60,255 nucleotides of DNA from JANLSO01 sp031362405 (GTDB lineage Bacteria > Actinomycetota > Thermoleophilia > Miltoncostaeales > Miltoncostaeaceae). The stretch's first letter is position 1. The number at the start of each line of letters is the position of its first letter. The stretch covers positions 1 through 60,255 of the forward strand of contig JANLSO010000074.1 of NCBI GenBank assembly GCA_031362405.1. Direction: 5' to 3'. Shown here in pieces: positions 25,021 to 33,749 of this stretch. Below the pieces are notes generated by a model that worked only from the letters and a program-made list of their open reading frames with translations, was not told the origin of the DNA and did not search any database. The position numbers were made by a program, and so were the translations under genes.

Positions 25021-26075
25021 CCGCCCCTGCCAGCCGCGAGGAGCTCGCCGCGCTGCTCGCCGACATGGCCGCCCGCCGTGAAGGCGTGCGGGTGCTGGGT
25101 GGCGGGACGTCATCGCGGCGCGGCTGGCCACAGGATGTGCCGGAGCAGATCGTCTCCACGTCAGGTCTGGATCGGATCGTCGCCCATGAGCCCGCCGACC
25201 TGACGGTCACCGTCGAGGCAGGCGTACCCGTCGAGCGCCTGCGCGCGCAGCTCGCCGCGGCGGGCCAATGCTGGGCCCAGGCCGATGACCGCCCGGGTGC
25301 CACCATCGGGGGTTTGCTGGCGACCGCCGCCTCCGGCCGCCGCCGCATTCGCTTCGGCCCGATCCGCGACTCATTGCTCGAGGTGGTGCTGGTGACCGGC
25401 GACGGGCGCCTGGTCAGCGGCGGCGGCAAGACCGTGAAGGGCGTTTCGGGCTTCGACATACCCCGGTTGGCGGTGGGTTCGCTCGGCACCCTCGGGGTGA
25501 TCGCCGAGGTCACGCTGAAGCTCTGGCCGGCGCCACACGCGGCCTGGTTCGGGGCCGAGGGGCTGACGGCCGAACTCACCGAGATTGCTGAGAGGATCCG
25601 TGGTCGTCTGCATGTCCCGGGTGCGATCGTGCTGTCGAACGGACGCCTCGACGTCGAGTTGATCGGGCCCGACACCGACCTCGTCGCCCCGGAGGGACTG
25701 GCGCCATCCCACGCCCCACCCCGCCCGGCCTGGGATGCCACGGTTGAGGTGGGGGTTCCCGCGCTGCGGCTCGCCGAGTTCGCGACCGGGCTTGCCGCGG
25801 CCGGGATGCCCTTCGAGGCTCTCGTCGGGGTTGGTTCGGTGCAGGTGGGCGTCGGCAGCGTTGATGACATCGACACCGTGCGCCGACAGGCGACCGCGCG
25901 TGGCGGGCACGCCGTCGTGATCGACGGCGACGCCGAGCTGCGTACCGACGCCTGGGGGCCACCGCCGCCGGGGCTCGAGGTGATGCGACGTCTGCGGCAG
26001 AGCTTCGACCCGGCCGGGATCCTGAACCCCGGGATCTTCCTCACCGACACTCCACCTGCGGGGGCGCGCGCATGA
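25011..26075 (+). CDS. glcE: Glycolate oxidase FAD-binding subunit GlcE
   Basis: 354 residues with one PCMH FAD-binding domain (VRVLGGGTSSRRGWPQDVPE, GATIGGLLATAASGRRRIRF, then GGGKTVKGVSGFDIPRLAVG). It is shorter than GlcD because the C-terminal oxidase domain is reduced, as expected for GlcE. The start at 25011 lies inside the last codons of glcD and the stop overlaps glcF by 4 bp, showing a tightly coupled operon. The usual final segment MRRLRQSFDPAGILNPG is present. Confidence 0.93.
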   Translation: MALTAPASREELAALLADMAARREGVRVLGGGTSSRRGWPQDVPEQIVSTSGLDRIVAHEPADLTVTVEAGVPVERLRAQLAAAGQCWAQADDRPGATIGGLLATAASGRRRIRFGPIRDSLLEVVLVTGDGRLVSGGGKTVKGVSGFDIPRLAVGSLGTLGVIAEVTLKLWPAPHAAWFGAEGLTAELTEIAERIRGRLHVPGAIVLSNGRLDVELIGPDTDLVAPEGLAPSHAPPRPAWDATVEVGVPALRLAEFATGLAAAGMPFEALVGVGSVQVGVGSVDDIDTVRRQATARGGHAVVIDGDAELRTDAWGPPPPGLEVMRRLRQSFDPAGILNPGIFLTDTPPAGARA

Positions 26076-27274
26076 CCACCTCCAACTGGCGTGCCGACCT
26101 CCTGGCTCCGGCCGAAGACGACATCGTGTCGTGCGTGGCCTGCGGCCTGTGTCTTCCCCACTGCCCGACGTTTCGCGTGACGGGCCGCGAGACGGCGGCG
26201 CCGCGGGGCCGGATTGCCGCGATGCGCGCCGTCCAGGAAGGGCACGCCGAGGTCGATGACGCCTTCGCGAAGATGATGGACGAGTGCCTGGCGTGCCGGG
26301 CCTGCGAAACCGCCTGCCCCAGCGGCGTCCCGTTCGGACGGATGGTCGAGGCGGCCCGGGCCCAGGTCGAACCCACGCGACCGGCACGCGAGCGCCATCT
26401 GCGACGGCTCGGGGTGGTGGAGATTTTGTCGCGGCCATGGGCAGTGTGGCTGATGGGCGCCGGGCTGGGTCTGACGCAGGCCCTGAAGCTCGACCGTTTC
26501 ATCCCGGCCCGCCTGCGCGGAGCATCCCCGCGGATCAGCCTGCGCGAGCTGGTGCGACCGCTGCCGAAGTCGCTGGGACGCGGACCCACTGCGACCCTCG
26601 TGACCGGCTGCGTCATGAACGTCGCGTTTCGGCCGGTCCATCGGGCGACGATGACGGCGGTCGCCGGTGCCGGTTTCCGGGCCACTCGAACAAAGAAGAG
26701 CGGCTGCTGCGGCGCCCTGGCCATGCATTACGGCCACCCGGAAGCAGCCAAGGAAATGGCGCGAGCGCGGATCGCCGAGCTCGAGTCGAGCGACGTGGTG
26801 GTCATCAACAGCGCCGGCTGCGGCGGGCACATGAAGACGTGGGGTCACCTGCTCGCCGACGAGCCTGAGTGGGCCGAACGCGCAGAGCGCGTCGCGGCGA
26901 AGGTGCGCGATGTCATCGAGATGGATCTCAAACCCGCGTCCGGCACGCTTGGGGCGGTCGCCGTCCACGACGCCTGCCACCACGTAAACGGGCAGGGGAT
27001 CAAAGCCCAGTCGCGCGAGCTGCTTCGCGCGATGGGAGCCCAACCCGTCGAGGTAGTCGACGACGGCCGCTGCTGCGGCGCGGCGGGGCTCTACAGCGTT
27101 CTGCAACCCGAAATGTCTGCCGAGCTGCGCCTCCAGAAGGCCCGCGCCGTCGCCGCGTCAGGAGCGAGCGTTCTCTCGGTGGCGAACCCCGGCTGCGCGA
27201 TTCAGATCGCCGCCGGCCTCGCGGAGATCGGCTCCACCGTGAAGGTCGTCCACCCGACCCAGCTCATGCAGTAG
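26072..27274 (+). CDS. glcF: Glycolate oxidase iron-sulfur subunit GlcF
   Basis: 400 residues carrying two [4Fe-4S] motifs near the N-terminus, CVACGLCLPHCP and CLACRACETACPSGVPFG. Two CCG domains follow: GCVMNV...KKSGCCGALAMHYG and HDACHHVNGQG...DDGRCCGAAGLYS. These match GlcF, which accepts electrons from GlcD and passes them to the membrane. The ATG at 26072 overlaps the glcE stop. The gene is followed by a strong inverted repeat at 27288-27324 and by a convergent CoA-transferase gene. Confidence 0.94.
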   Translation: MTTSNWRADLLAPAEDDIVSCVACGLCLPHCPTFRVTGRETAAPRGRIAAMRAVQEGHAEVDDAFAKMMDECLACRACETACPSGVPFGRMVEAARAQVEPTRPARERHLRRLGVVEILSRPWAVWLMGAGLGLTQALKLDRFIPARLRGASPRISLRELVRPLPKSLGRGPTATLVTGCVMNVAFRPVHRATMTAVAGAGFRATRTKKSGCCGALAMHYGHPEAAKEMARARIAELESSDVVVINSAGCGGHMKTWGHLLADEPEWAERAERVAAKVRDVIEMDLKPASGTLGAVAVHDACHHVNGQGIKAQSRELLRAMGAQPVEVVDDGRCCGAAGLYSVLQPEMSAELRLQKARAVAASGASVLSVANPGCAIQIAAGLAEIGSTVKVVHPTQLMQ

Positions 27275-27287
27275 GGCGGTCGGCCTC

Positions 27288-27324
27288 GACCGTATATCTG
27301 GTGCCCGACACCAGATATACGGTC
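27288..27324. terminator. 16-bp perfect inverted repeat after glcF
   Basis: Arms GACCGTATATCTGGTG and CACCAGATATACGGTC pair perfectly over 16 bp with a five-base loop (CCCGA). It begins 14 bp after the glcF stop, and the convergent CoA-transferase gene ends 91 bp beyond it, so it can work in both directions. There is no T-tract on either side, so it is not a textbook intrinsic terminator. The AT-rich core inside a GC-rich genome and its perfect symmetry also fit a dispersed palindromic (REP-like) element. Downstream, 27381-27411 holds two further CTCGAG repeats. Confidence 0.7.
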
Positions 27325-27414
27325 GTTGCTCGTGGCAGGGGCATCCGGGTCGGGGTTTTGCTTTTGGGTCCCGGGCACCGGGGTAACTCGAGAGGGTGAC
27401 TCGAGATCTCGGAT

Positions 27415-28593
27415 CTAAAGCACCACCCCGTCGGCGTGGAGGCGTGTGATGGTGGGGGCGTCGTAGCCGAGTTCGGTCAGGACGGCGGCGGTGTCGGCGC
27501 CAAGGTGGCGGGCGGCATGGCGGATCTCGCCGGGCGTGCGTTGAAGGCCTGAGATCGGGGCCATCATCGTCACGGTGCCGAGCTCGTCGTCGGTGACCTC
27601 GGTGAGCATCCCCATGGCGTGAACCTGGGGGTCATCGAAGAGCTCGTCGCGCTGGCGTACCGGGCCGGCCGGGATTCCTCGGGCGTTGAGCAGGGCCTCC
27701 CAATGAGCGGTCGACTCGGTGACGATCCGCGCCGCGAGAGCCTCGACGAGCTGGGCTTCGTTGCGCACACGGTCTTCGCGCGCCGCAAAGCGGGGGTCGT
27801 CGAGCAGATCGGGTACGCCGACCGCTTCACAGAACGCTCCGGCGAGCCGTTTCGCGTAGGCGGCCACGGCCAGCCAGCCGTCGGAGGTTCGGTAGGTTCG
27901 ATAGAAGGCACGCGAGAACTGAACGACGACGTCCGGTGTGTCATCGAGGCGCACGAGCGAATGGGCATTCAGGGCCACGGCGCTTTGGAAGATCGACAGG
28001 TCGATCTGCTGGCCCGCACCATCGCGGTCTCTCGCGCGCAGCGCGGCCAGAATCGACATGCCGGCGAGCAGTGGCAGGGCCGTGTCGTTGATGGGAATCG
28101 GGGACGAACGCGGCGCGTCGTCGGGCCCAAGGCCGTCGACCAGAAACCCCGACCGCGCTTCGATGACCATGTCGTAGCCGCGGCGTTGAGCAAGCGGCCC
28201 GTGCCCGCCGAAGGCCGTCAGCCCGCAATAGACAAGGCGCGGGTTCAGCGTCTGGCAGCGTGGCCAGTCGATCCCCAGGCGTTCGTGCACCCCGACGCGC
28301 AGGTTGGTGATGAGCACGTCGGCCCGTTCGACCAGGCGACCGATGATCTCGTGGCCTTGGGAGGTCGTGAGATCGATGCAGACCGCGCGTTTATTGCGGT
28401 TGACCTGCAGGTAGTGACGGCTGCGACCCGGGTGACCGCGCACGGTTTCGTGCTCGCGCCACTCGTCACCGGCGGGGCGCTCGACCTTGATGACCTGTGC
28501 GCCGAGGTCGGCCAGGTGCATGCCGGTCAGAGGACCCGCCAGATTGTGAGTGACCTCCAGGATGTGGAGGTCGTCGAGCGGCCCGTGACTCAT
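27415..28593 (-). CDS. CaiB/BaiF family (class III) CoA transferase
   Basis: A 392-residue CoA transferase that moves CoA between carboxylic acids. The family start LHILEVTHNLAGPLTGMHLA, GAQVIKVERPAGDEWR, the RNKR signature LQVNRNKRAVCIDL, and the catalytic Asp in the segment GYDMVIEARSGF are visible. The C-terminal part has RGIPAGPVRQRDELFDDPQV as usual. Substrates cannot be predicted. The ATG at 28593 follows the L,D-transpeptidase gene by 19 bp on the same strand, so it may be the last gene of the envelope operon, although its function does not obviously fit. Confidence 0.9.
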   Translation of the reverse strand: MSHGPLDDLHILEVTHNLAGPLTGMHLADLGAQVIKVERPAGDEWREHETVRGHPGRSRHYLQVNRNKRAVCIDLTTSQGHEIIGRLVERADVLITNLRVGVHERLGIDWPRCQTLNPRLVYCGLTAFGGHGPLAQRRGYDMVIEARSGFLVDGLGPDDAPRSSPIPINDTALPLLAGMSILAALRARDRDGAGQQIDLSIFQSAVALNAHSLVRLDDTPDVVVQFSRAFYRTYRTSDGWLAVAAYAKRLAGAFCEAVGVPDLLDDPRFAAREDRVRNEAQLVEALAARIVTESTAHWEALLNARGIPAGPVRQRDELFDDPQVHAMGMLTEVTDDELGTVTMMAPISGLQRTPGEIRHAARHLGADTAAVLTELGYDAPTITRLHADGVVL

Positions 28594-28612
28594 CGTTCGG
28601 GCCGCCCTGCGA

Positions 28613-29362
28613 TTACTCGACGACGTCGACCGGGGATCCCAGCGGGACGGTCTTCGCGACCTGGGTCGCCAGGTCGTTCGGCAACCGGATGCAGCCATGG
28701 CTCGCCGCAGTTCCCAGCAGGTTCGGGAGGCTGGTGCCGTGAAGGGCAACGCGTCCGTCGCCACCATCGAAGTCCGACAGCTTCGCCGAGTGCGCGGTGA
28801 GGGTGACGATGTACGGCCCGAAGAACCCGTTCGGGTCAGCCTGGGGCACGATCTCCGAGATCGCGAACTCGCCCTCCGGGGTGGGGTTGTCGGGTGTTCC
28901 GACGGCCACGCTCCATGTGTCGACGATGACTCCACCCCGGTAGAGCGTGAGCTCGCGATCGGAGATGTCGACCTGAATCCGGAACTTCGTCTTTTTGACC
29001 TTCACCACCGACTCCGGCAGCCAGCCCGAGTCTTCCAACGGACGGTCCGATGTACGGACCTTGTACCAAACCCCGTCGCGGACGCTGGTGCGTGCTTCGA
29101 GCACCAAGAGAACCTGAGGTCCCTGGTCGTACGGGGCGTAGGGGGTGATCTTCTTGTACTTGGCCGCACGCATCGACGGCCCCCGGCGCAGCGTCGTCGG
29201 CAACAGCACCCGTGCCGTCCACGCTTCGACCGAGTTGGCGCGACTGGCGATCGGCGTCGGTGCCGGACGGGTCGGTGACGTCGCCGCAATGCCGCTGATC
29301 ACCGAACCGCCCCAGAGGACGGTGGCGGCCCCGAGGGCCGCCACCACAGTCCGATTTCTCAC
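28613..29362 (-). CDS. Secreted L,D-transpeptidase (YkuD)
   Basis: 249 residues: signal peptide (about 1-27), a short linker, an SH3-like segment (about 50-120) and a YkuD catalytic domain from about 125. The domain begins FRIQVDISDRELTLYRGG. The active site reads ALHGTSLPNLLGTAASHGCIRL with Cys224. The enzyme makes 3-3 crosslinks in peptidoglycan or anchors proteins to it. It starts with a GTG at 29362 that overlaps the stop of the SdrD/DUF11 protein gene by 3 bp, so both are made together; anchoring or remodelling the wall around that surface protein is a reasonable inference. Confidence 0.93.
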   Translation of the reverse strand: MRNRTVVAALGAATVLWGGSVISGIAATSPTRPAPTPIASRANSVEAWTARVLLPTTLRRGPSMRAAKYKKITPYAPYDQGPQVLLVLEARTSVRDGVWYKVRTSDRPLEDSGWLPESVVKVKKTKFRIQVDISDRELTLYRGGVIVDTWSVAVGTPDNPTPEGEFAISEIVPQADPNGFFGPYIVTLTAHSAKLSDFDGGDGRVALHGTSLPNLLGTAASHGCIRLPNDLATQVAKTVPLGSPVDVVE

Positions 29363-30801
29363 CCGGTCACACCTCCGCTACGCCGCTGGGTCGTGGCCGG
29401 TTCGCGTACCCGTAGCGTCGTGCTCGACTTCTTGGGCGTCATGCCCTGCGCTGTCACGGTGGCGGGGTTGGTGTAGCGACCTGCCGGTGCCGTCGGGTTC
29501 AGACGCACCTTCATCGTGAGAATGCGTGAGTCGCCACCGTTCAGCGTGCCGAGGTTCCAGGTGACGACGCCGTTCTTCAGCTTCGCTCCCGCGGGGACCT
29601 CTACCAGCGACATCTCTTCGGGGATCGGATCGGTCACAACGACCTGGCGAGTCGGGAAGGTGCTCGTGTTCTTCACGACGATGCGGTAGCTGAACACCTC
29701 GTTCGGCCGTGCGATCGCAGGGCCGGTCTTCTTGATCGTGACGTCCGGGGCGGCGGCGGCGGTCGCCGATCCGCTCTGCAGGCCAAAGTTGTTGTTCGGC
29801 TTGGGGACGTTCGAGACCAGGGCGATCCCCGGAATCGTGACCGGAGTGGTGAGGCGGAACCCGTCAGGACGGGTGACCGTGACGCTGTAGGTGCCCGGAC
29901 GCAGATCGGGGAATGAGTAGGTGCCGTCGCCGATCGTGGTCGCGACCTGGCTGACCGATGCGGTCTGGCCCGTCGTGCCGCGAAGGGTGATCGTCACGTT
30001 GCCGCGGCGACCGGTCTCCTCGCGGTCGAGCACACCGTCACCGTCGACGTCGATCCACACGATGCCGCTGATGATCGAGGGACGCACGTTGCCCGCGGTG
30101 AAGACGCCGGTGGCGCCGGGAGCAACCTGCACGGTTCCCGTCTCGGGAGTGGTGGCAAGCCATCCGGTCTCGCGACCCTCGGTGATGGCCCAGGAACCGG
30201 CCGGAACGTTCGGGATGGTGATCGTCCCGTCGGGTCCGGTGACGGCCTGGCTCGGTGCGCCGAACGGGTTCACCAGCGAGAAGCGCCAATTGGGGACGCC
30301 TGGCTCGCCGGTCTCGCGGGCACCGTTGCCGTTGAGGTCCTCGAACTTCTCCAGACGCAGCGACCCGAGGTCGTTCGCGACGTCAAAGCGAGTGGTCGCG
30401 GTGTTCTCGAGGCCGACCTCTGCCGAGTAGAACTCGAGCGAGGCCGTGTAGCGACCCTCGACCGCCGTGGGCGACGGGGTGTAGGCGACCGTCCGCCGCA
30501 GCGGGCTGTTCTGCCCGCGGGTGGTGTCGGCCAGGGGCGTGTCCTGCAGCAGAACCACGCTGCCCTGGGGGTCTGTGACTTTCAGGACGTACCGTGTTGC
30601 GGTGGTCGCGTAGACCACCTCGAAGTTGATCTGTTCGGCTCCGGCGCCGCGCTTGATCGCCTGTGGGGGCGCGGGGCTACGGTCGAGCGCGATGCCCGGC
30701 GTTTGGGCGAGCCCCAGCCCCGGCGTTGCGAGCGCGACAAGGATCGCCAGGACCATGCTCAGGATAAGGCCGCGTCCGAGCGGTGGTTGACGTCGTCTCA
30801 T
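29359..30801 (-). CDS. Secreted surface protein with SdrD-B-like and DUF11 repeats
   Basis: 480 residues with a signal peptide ending near QTPG (about residue 35). An N-terminal beta domain is followed by two SdrD_B-type modules (LRLEKFEDLNGNGARETGEP and SGIVWIDVDGDGVLDREETG, both with calcium-binding-like DxNGNG/DVDGDG loops). A C-terminal DUF11 module follows (VTIKKTGPAIARPNEVFSY, then VVVTDPIPEEM). No LPXTG motif is seen. A good ribosome site GGAGG lies 9 bp before the ATG at 30801. It is transcribed with the L,D-transpeptidase and lies below the MoxR/VWA genes. Likely an exposed wall protein. Confidence 0.87.
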   Translation of the reverse strand: MRRRQPPLGRGLILSMVLAILVALATPGLGLAQTPGIALDRSPAPPQAIKRGAGAEQINFEVVYATTATRYVLKVTDPQGSVVLLQDTPLADTTRGQNSPLRRTVAYTPSPTAVEGRYTASLEFYSAEVGLENTATTRFDVANDLGSLRLEKFEDLNGNGARETGEPGVPNWRFSLVNPFGAPSQAVTGPDGTITIPNVPAGSWAITEGRETGWLATTPETGTVQVAPGATGVFTAGNVRPSIISGIVWIDVDGDGVLDREETGRRGNVTITLRGTTGQTASVSQVATTIGDGTYSFPDLRPGTYSVTVTRPDGFRLTTPVTIPGIALVSNVPKPNNNFGLQSGSATAAAAPDVTIKKTGPAIARPNEVFSYRIVVKNTSTFPTRQVVVTDPIPEEMSLVEVPAGAKLKNGVVTWNLGTLNGGDSRILTMKVRLNPTAPAGRYTNPATVTAQGMTPKKSSTTLRVREPATTQRRSGGVTG

Positions 30802-30899
30802 CAGGTGTTGCCTCCTCGTCGCTTCAATTCGCGGGCACGACGTCCGTGTTCGCCAGTGAAGCCGAGGTTCTTGCACGCAACCGCGCAGGTCGAGGGCAT
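30801..30899 (-). CDS. Candidate 32-aa leader ORF coupled to the surface-protein gene
   Basis: ATG at 30899 is preceded by a good ribosome site (AAGAGGG, 5-bp spacer). The ORF ends in TGA that shares one base with the ATG of the next gene (TGATG), the arrangement of translational coupling. The product starts MPSTCAVACKNLGFTGEHG and has two Cys and a basic tail ending RRGGNT. A hairpin (GAGGGC, six-base loop, GCCCTC; 30892-30909) spans its start and could hide the ribosome site. I do not recognise the peptide. It may be a real small protein, a regulatory leader, or chance. Confidence 0.35.
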   Translation of the reverse strand: MPSTCAVACKNLGFTGEHGRRARELKRRGGNT

Positions 30900-30957
30900 T
30901 TACGCCCTCTTCTTACCGAAACCTCATGAAACGCCACTCAATTCGCGCTCCAACGTT

Positions 30958-31944
30958 TCACGAAACCACAGAAGCATGCGGGCGTTTCACCGCTGCCCGC
31001 GATCGTGCCGCCTCCGAGGCGAACATCAGTGCCCCAGCGAGCATCAGTAGCCCGAGGGCGATCGCCGCCGGTACGTAGGTCAGCTCACGAAGGCGCGGCA
31101 CGGGCGCCACGATTCGCCCGATATCGGCGAAAACCCGTGTCAGGTCGTCGTTGGTGGTCGTCTTGGCGTAGACGCCGCCGGTTCTTGTGGCGATGCTCGC
31201 GAGGGTTTCGGCGGGCGTGGCCTGATCGAGACGACCCGCATCGTTACCGAGAAGGATCGTGTAGACCGGGGCCCGGGCGGTCGCGGCGCGGTCGGCCCCT
31301 GCGTCGGGCTGCACGGTTCCCGCCGACTGCGCCCCGTCGGTCAGGAGAAGGATCCGGCCGGGTGACTCCGCGGCACTGGCGGGCGTTGGCGTCAGCGCGC
31401 CGGCGGTCTGCAGAGCACCGAGCGAGGTGGCGATGGCGTCGCCGATCGCGGTGCCCTCGCGGACGTTCGCGAACCTCGTCCGCAATGCGGTCGCCGCAGC
31501 GGCGCGATCCTTCGTCGGTGAAAGCACGACCGTCGCCGTATCGGCGAAGGAAACCAGGCCGATCTCGACATCGTCGGGAGCAGAATCGGCGAACCGCGTG
31601 GCGGCATCCAGGGCCGCCTGTAGACGGGTCGGAGCAATGTCGGTCTTCTGCATCGAGCGGGAGACGTCGAGCGCCAAAATGACCGTGCCGCGTCGCTCAG
31701 TGGTCTCGTCGGTGATCGACGGGCGCGCGAGAGCGATCGAGCACGACGCGAGGCATCCCAGCAGGGCAACACCCGCGGCGCTACGCATCGCGCGACCGTG
31801 ACGCGCCGGGCGGGTGTCGAGCAGCGCAGGGTCGGCGTACTCGGCCGCCAGGCGCGACCGGCGGCGCGGTCGCGCGATCATCGCGGCGGCGACGAGCGGC
31901 ACGGCCAGAAGGGTGAGAAGCCACCAGGGCGATTGCCAGGTCAT
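30958..31944 (-). CDS. VWA-domain membrane protein, BatA-like
   Basis: 328 residues: an N-terminal pair of hydrophobic helices (WWLLTLLAVPLVAAAMIA; about 60-80), a von Willebrand A domain with complete MIDAS motif (ALDVSRSMQKTD, then TAIGDA and LLTDGAQSAG), and a C-terminal helix (about 295-315). Such proteins sit in the membrane with the VWA domain outside and act with MoxR and DUF58 proteins. The ATG at 31944 overlaps the preceding VWA gene by 4 bp. Promoter-like sequence for the downstream gene lies in 30900-30957. Confidence 0.9.
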   Translation of the reverse strand: MTWQSPWWLLTLLAVPLVAAAMIARPRRRSRLAAEYADPALLDTRPARHGRAMRSAAGVALLGCLASCSIALARPSITDETTERRGTVILALDVSRSMQKTDIAPTRLQAALDAATRFADSAPDDVEIGLVSFADTATVVLSPTKDRAAAATALRTRFANVREGTAIGDAIATSLGALQTAGALTPTPASAAESPGRILLLTDGAQSAGTVQPDAGADRAATARAPVYTILLGNDAGRLDQATPAETLASIATRTGGVYAKTTTNDDLTRVFADIGRIVAPVPRLRELTYVPAAIALGLLMLAGALMFASEAARSRAAVKRPHASVVS

Positions 31945-32876
31945 GTGAGCCGCGTTCCGAAGCGCCACCACGCGGCGCCCGCCAAAAGCAGCAGACCAAG
32001 GCCAACCCCCGCCCAGCGGGCCGTTGCCTCGCCCCGGGCCTTCTCGGTACCGATGAACGACCCCAGTTCGACGTAGACCTCGCCGACCGAGGCGGCGTCC
32101 CGGCTCTCGTAGCTCTTGCCGCCGGTGTCTTCTGCGACGGCGGCCAACGCCTCGACATCCGGGGGAACCTTGTTCCCGTCAGGAAGGACGCCCCCGGGGG
32201 TTCCGAGCGCAACCGTGAAGACCGGCACCTTGGCATCGCGGGCGAGCCGCACGCCCTCCGGCACCGAGATACCCGCCGAGTTCGAACCATCCGACAGCAG
32301 CAGGATCCGGGCCGCATCGCTTTGGGCAACTCCACCCTGGGTCTCCGCGATCGCACCGAGTGAGGTGCTGATCGCCTCGCCGATGGCGGTCGCCCCGCCC
32401 GGGACGAGGCTCTCGATGCCCCGGCGCAGCGCGTCACGGTCGGTGCTTGGCGGTACCAGTACCGACGCCCCACCCGAGAAGCTGACGAGCCCCACCTGGT
32501 AGGTGCGCGGCACCTTGTCGGCGAAGCGGAGGGCGGCATCCTGCGCGGCGCGCAGGCGATACGGGCTGACGTCGTCGGCGGCCATCGAACCCGAGACGTC
32601 GATGGCGAGCATGATCGTCGCGCGCTCACGGGGCACATCACGCGTGGTCTCGGGGCGGGCGAGTGCCACTACGAGAACCAGCGCCGCGAGTGCCGCGAGC
32701 ACGGGGCCGAGACGTCGGCGCAGGCGCGGGGGTGTCGCGGCCTCGGCCATGAGGTCGAGGTCGGGAAAGGGCAGCCCGTCGGTGGGCGGCCGGCGGCGTC
32801 GCCAGCGGTGCGCGGCGAGGAACGCTGCGGCGAGCGTCGGGGCAACAAGGAGAGCCCACGGCCACTGGAAGCTCAT
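31941..32876 (-). CDS. VWA-domain membrane protein, BatB-like
   Basis: A paralogue of its downstream neighbour, 311 residues. An N-terminal helix (PWALLVAPTLAAAFLAA) and a second helix near 60-80 precede a VWA domain with intact MIDAS (LAIDVSGSMAADDV; ATAIGEA; LLLSDGSNSAG), and a C-terminal helix and short tail complete it. The ATG at 32876 overlaps the DUF58 stop by 4 bp. Two tandem VWA proteins after DUF58 is the classical arrangement of MoxR-associated envelope or chaperone loci. Confidence 0.9.
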   Translation of the reverse strand: MSFQWPWALLVAPTLAAAFLAAHRWRRRRPPTDGLPFPDLDLMAEAATPPRLRRRLGPVLAALAALVLVVALARPETTRDVPRERATIMLAIDVSGSMAADDVSPYRLRAAQDAALRFADKVPRTYQVGLVSFSGGASVLVPPSTDRDALRRGIESLVPGGATAIGEAISTSLGAIAETQGGVAQSDAARILLLSDGSNSAGISVPEGVRLARDAKVPVFTVALGTPGGVLPDGNKVPPDVEALAAVAEDTGGKSYESRDAASVGEVYVELGSFIGTEKARGEATARWAGVGLGLLLLAGAAWWRFGTRLT

Positions 32877-33727
32877 ATCGCCCGGCGATTCAGGCCGCGC
32901 GACAACGCGCGGGCCAGGTCGAGCACCCAATCGCGGTCGGTATCGAGCACCACGCGGCGGGCCCCGACGCGAACGAACATCGCCGCACGCGCCGCGTCGG
33001 CCTCGGCCGCGACCTGCGCCAGCCGTTCGCGGAAACGTGGATCGGCCGTGTCGACGACCTGGGTGGCGCCGGTCTCCATGTCGCGCAGGCGAATCATGCC
33101 GAGCGACTCGGGAAGCTCGCGCTCGCGCGCGTCGCGCAGCTCGACCGCGATCACCTCGTGGCGGCGCGCGAGCGCACCAAGCGCCGCCTCCAAACCGTGC
33201 TGATCGGGAAAATCGGAGATCACGGCGATCGCCCCGCGGTGGCGGGCGACGCGCCCGAGCCGGGTGATCGCCCCCGCAAGGTCGGTGCGCGCGCCCGTCG
33301 GAGTCGGGGGAAGCCGATCGAGAGCGGCAAGAGCCGAGACCAGACCACGCCGATCCCCTCGGGGAGGCCGAATCAGGTCGAGCTTTCCGGTGGTCGTCGC
33401 CGCGATTCCGAGGCGGTCGCCGCGACGACGAAGGACCGTCCCGAACCCCGCCAGCGCCTCGCGGCCGAGGTCGGCCTTCGTGCGCACGCGGCTGCCGAAC
33501 TGCATCGACGGCGAGATGTCGACCAGCGCCCATGCGGTGAGCACGGGCTGCAGCTCGGGGACCCTCACCATTGCCTCGCCGGATCGCGCGGTTAGCGGCC
33601 AGTCGATCCAGCGCACATCGTCGCCCGGCGCGTAGACACGGGTGATCGATGGATCGCCGCCCGGGCCGGGGCGCCGGCCGCGGCGTTCACCCTGCAAGAC
33701 CCCATCGAGACGGCGCGCCACGCGCAT
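32873..33727 (-). CDS. DUF58 (VWA-like) protein partnered with MoxR
   Basis: About 284 residues from the ATG at 33727. The diagnostic DUF58 block RVYAPGDDVRWIDWPLTARS appears around residues 30-50, followed by a VWA-like fold with LVDISPSMQFG and VISDFPDQHG. A longer frame starts at 33802, but it overlaps moxR by about 50 bp; homologs often keep LRR...LEMRV before the first DUF58 motif, so a non-ATG start a few codons upstream is possible. It overlaps the next VWA gene by 4 bp. Likely cytosolic, acting as the linker between the MoxR ATPase and membrane VWA proteins. Confidence 0.88.
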   Translation of the reverse strand: MRVARRLDGVLQGERRGRRPGPGGDPSITRVYAPGDDVRWIDWPLTARSGEAMVRVPELQPVLTAWALVDISPSMQFGSRVRTKADLGREALAGFGTVLRRRGDRLGIAATTTGKLDLIRPPRGDRRGLVSALAALDRLPPTPTGARTDLAGAITRLGRVARHRGAIAVISDFPDQHGLEAALGALARRHEVIAVELRDARERELPESLGMIRLRDMETGATQVVDTADPRFRERLAQVAAEADAARAAMFVRVGARRVVLDTDRDWVLDLARALSRGLNRRAI

Positions 33728-33749
33728 CTCGACGCGCCGCAGGATGGCC

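Noticed and set aside
30802..30957. Riboswitch (for example cyclic di-GMP or ydaO type) upstream of the surface-protein gene
   Set aside because: The region has a hairpin and a coupled small ORF but none of the conserved riboswitch core sequences I know.
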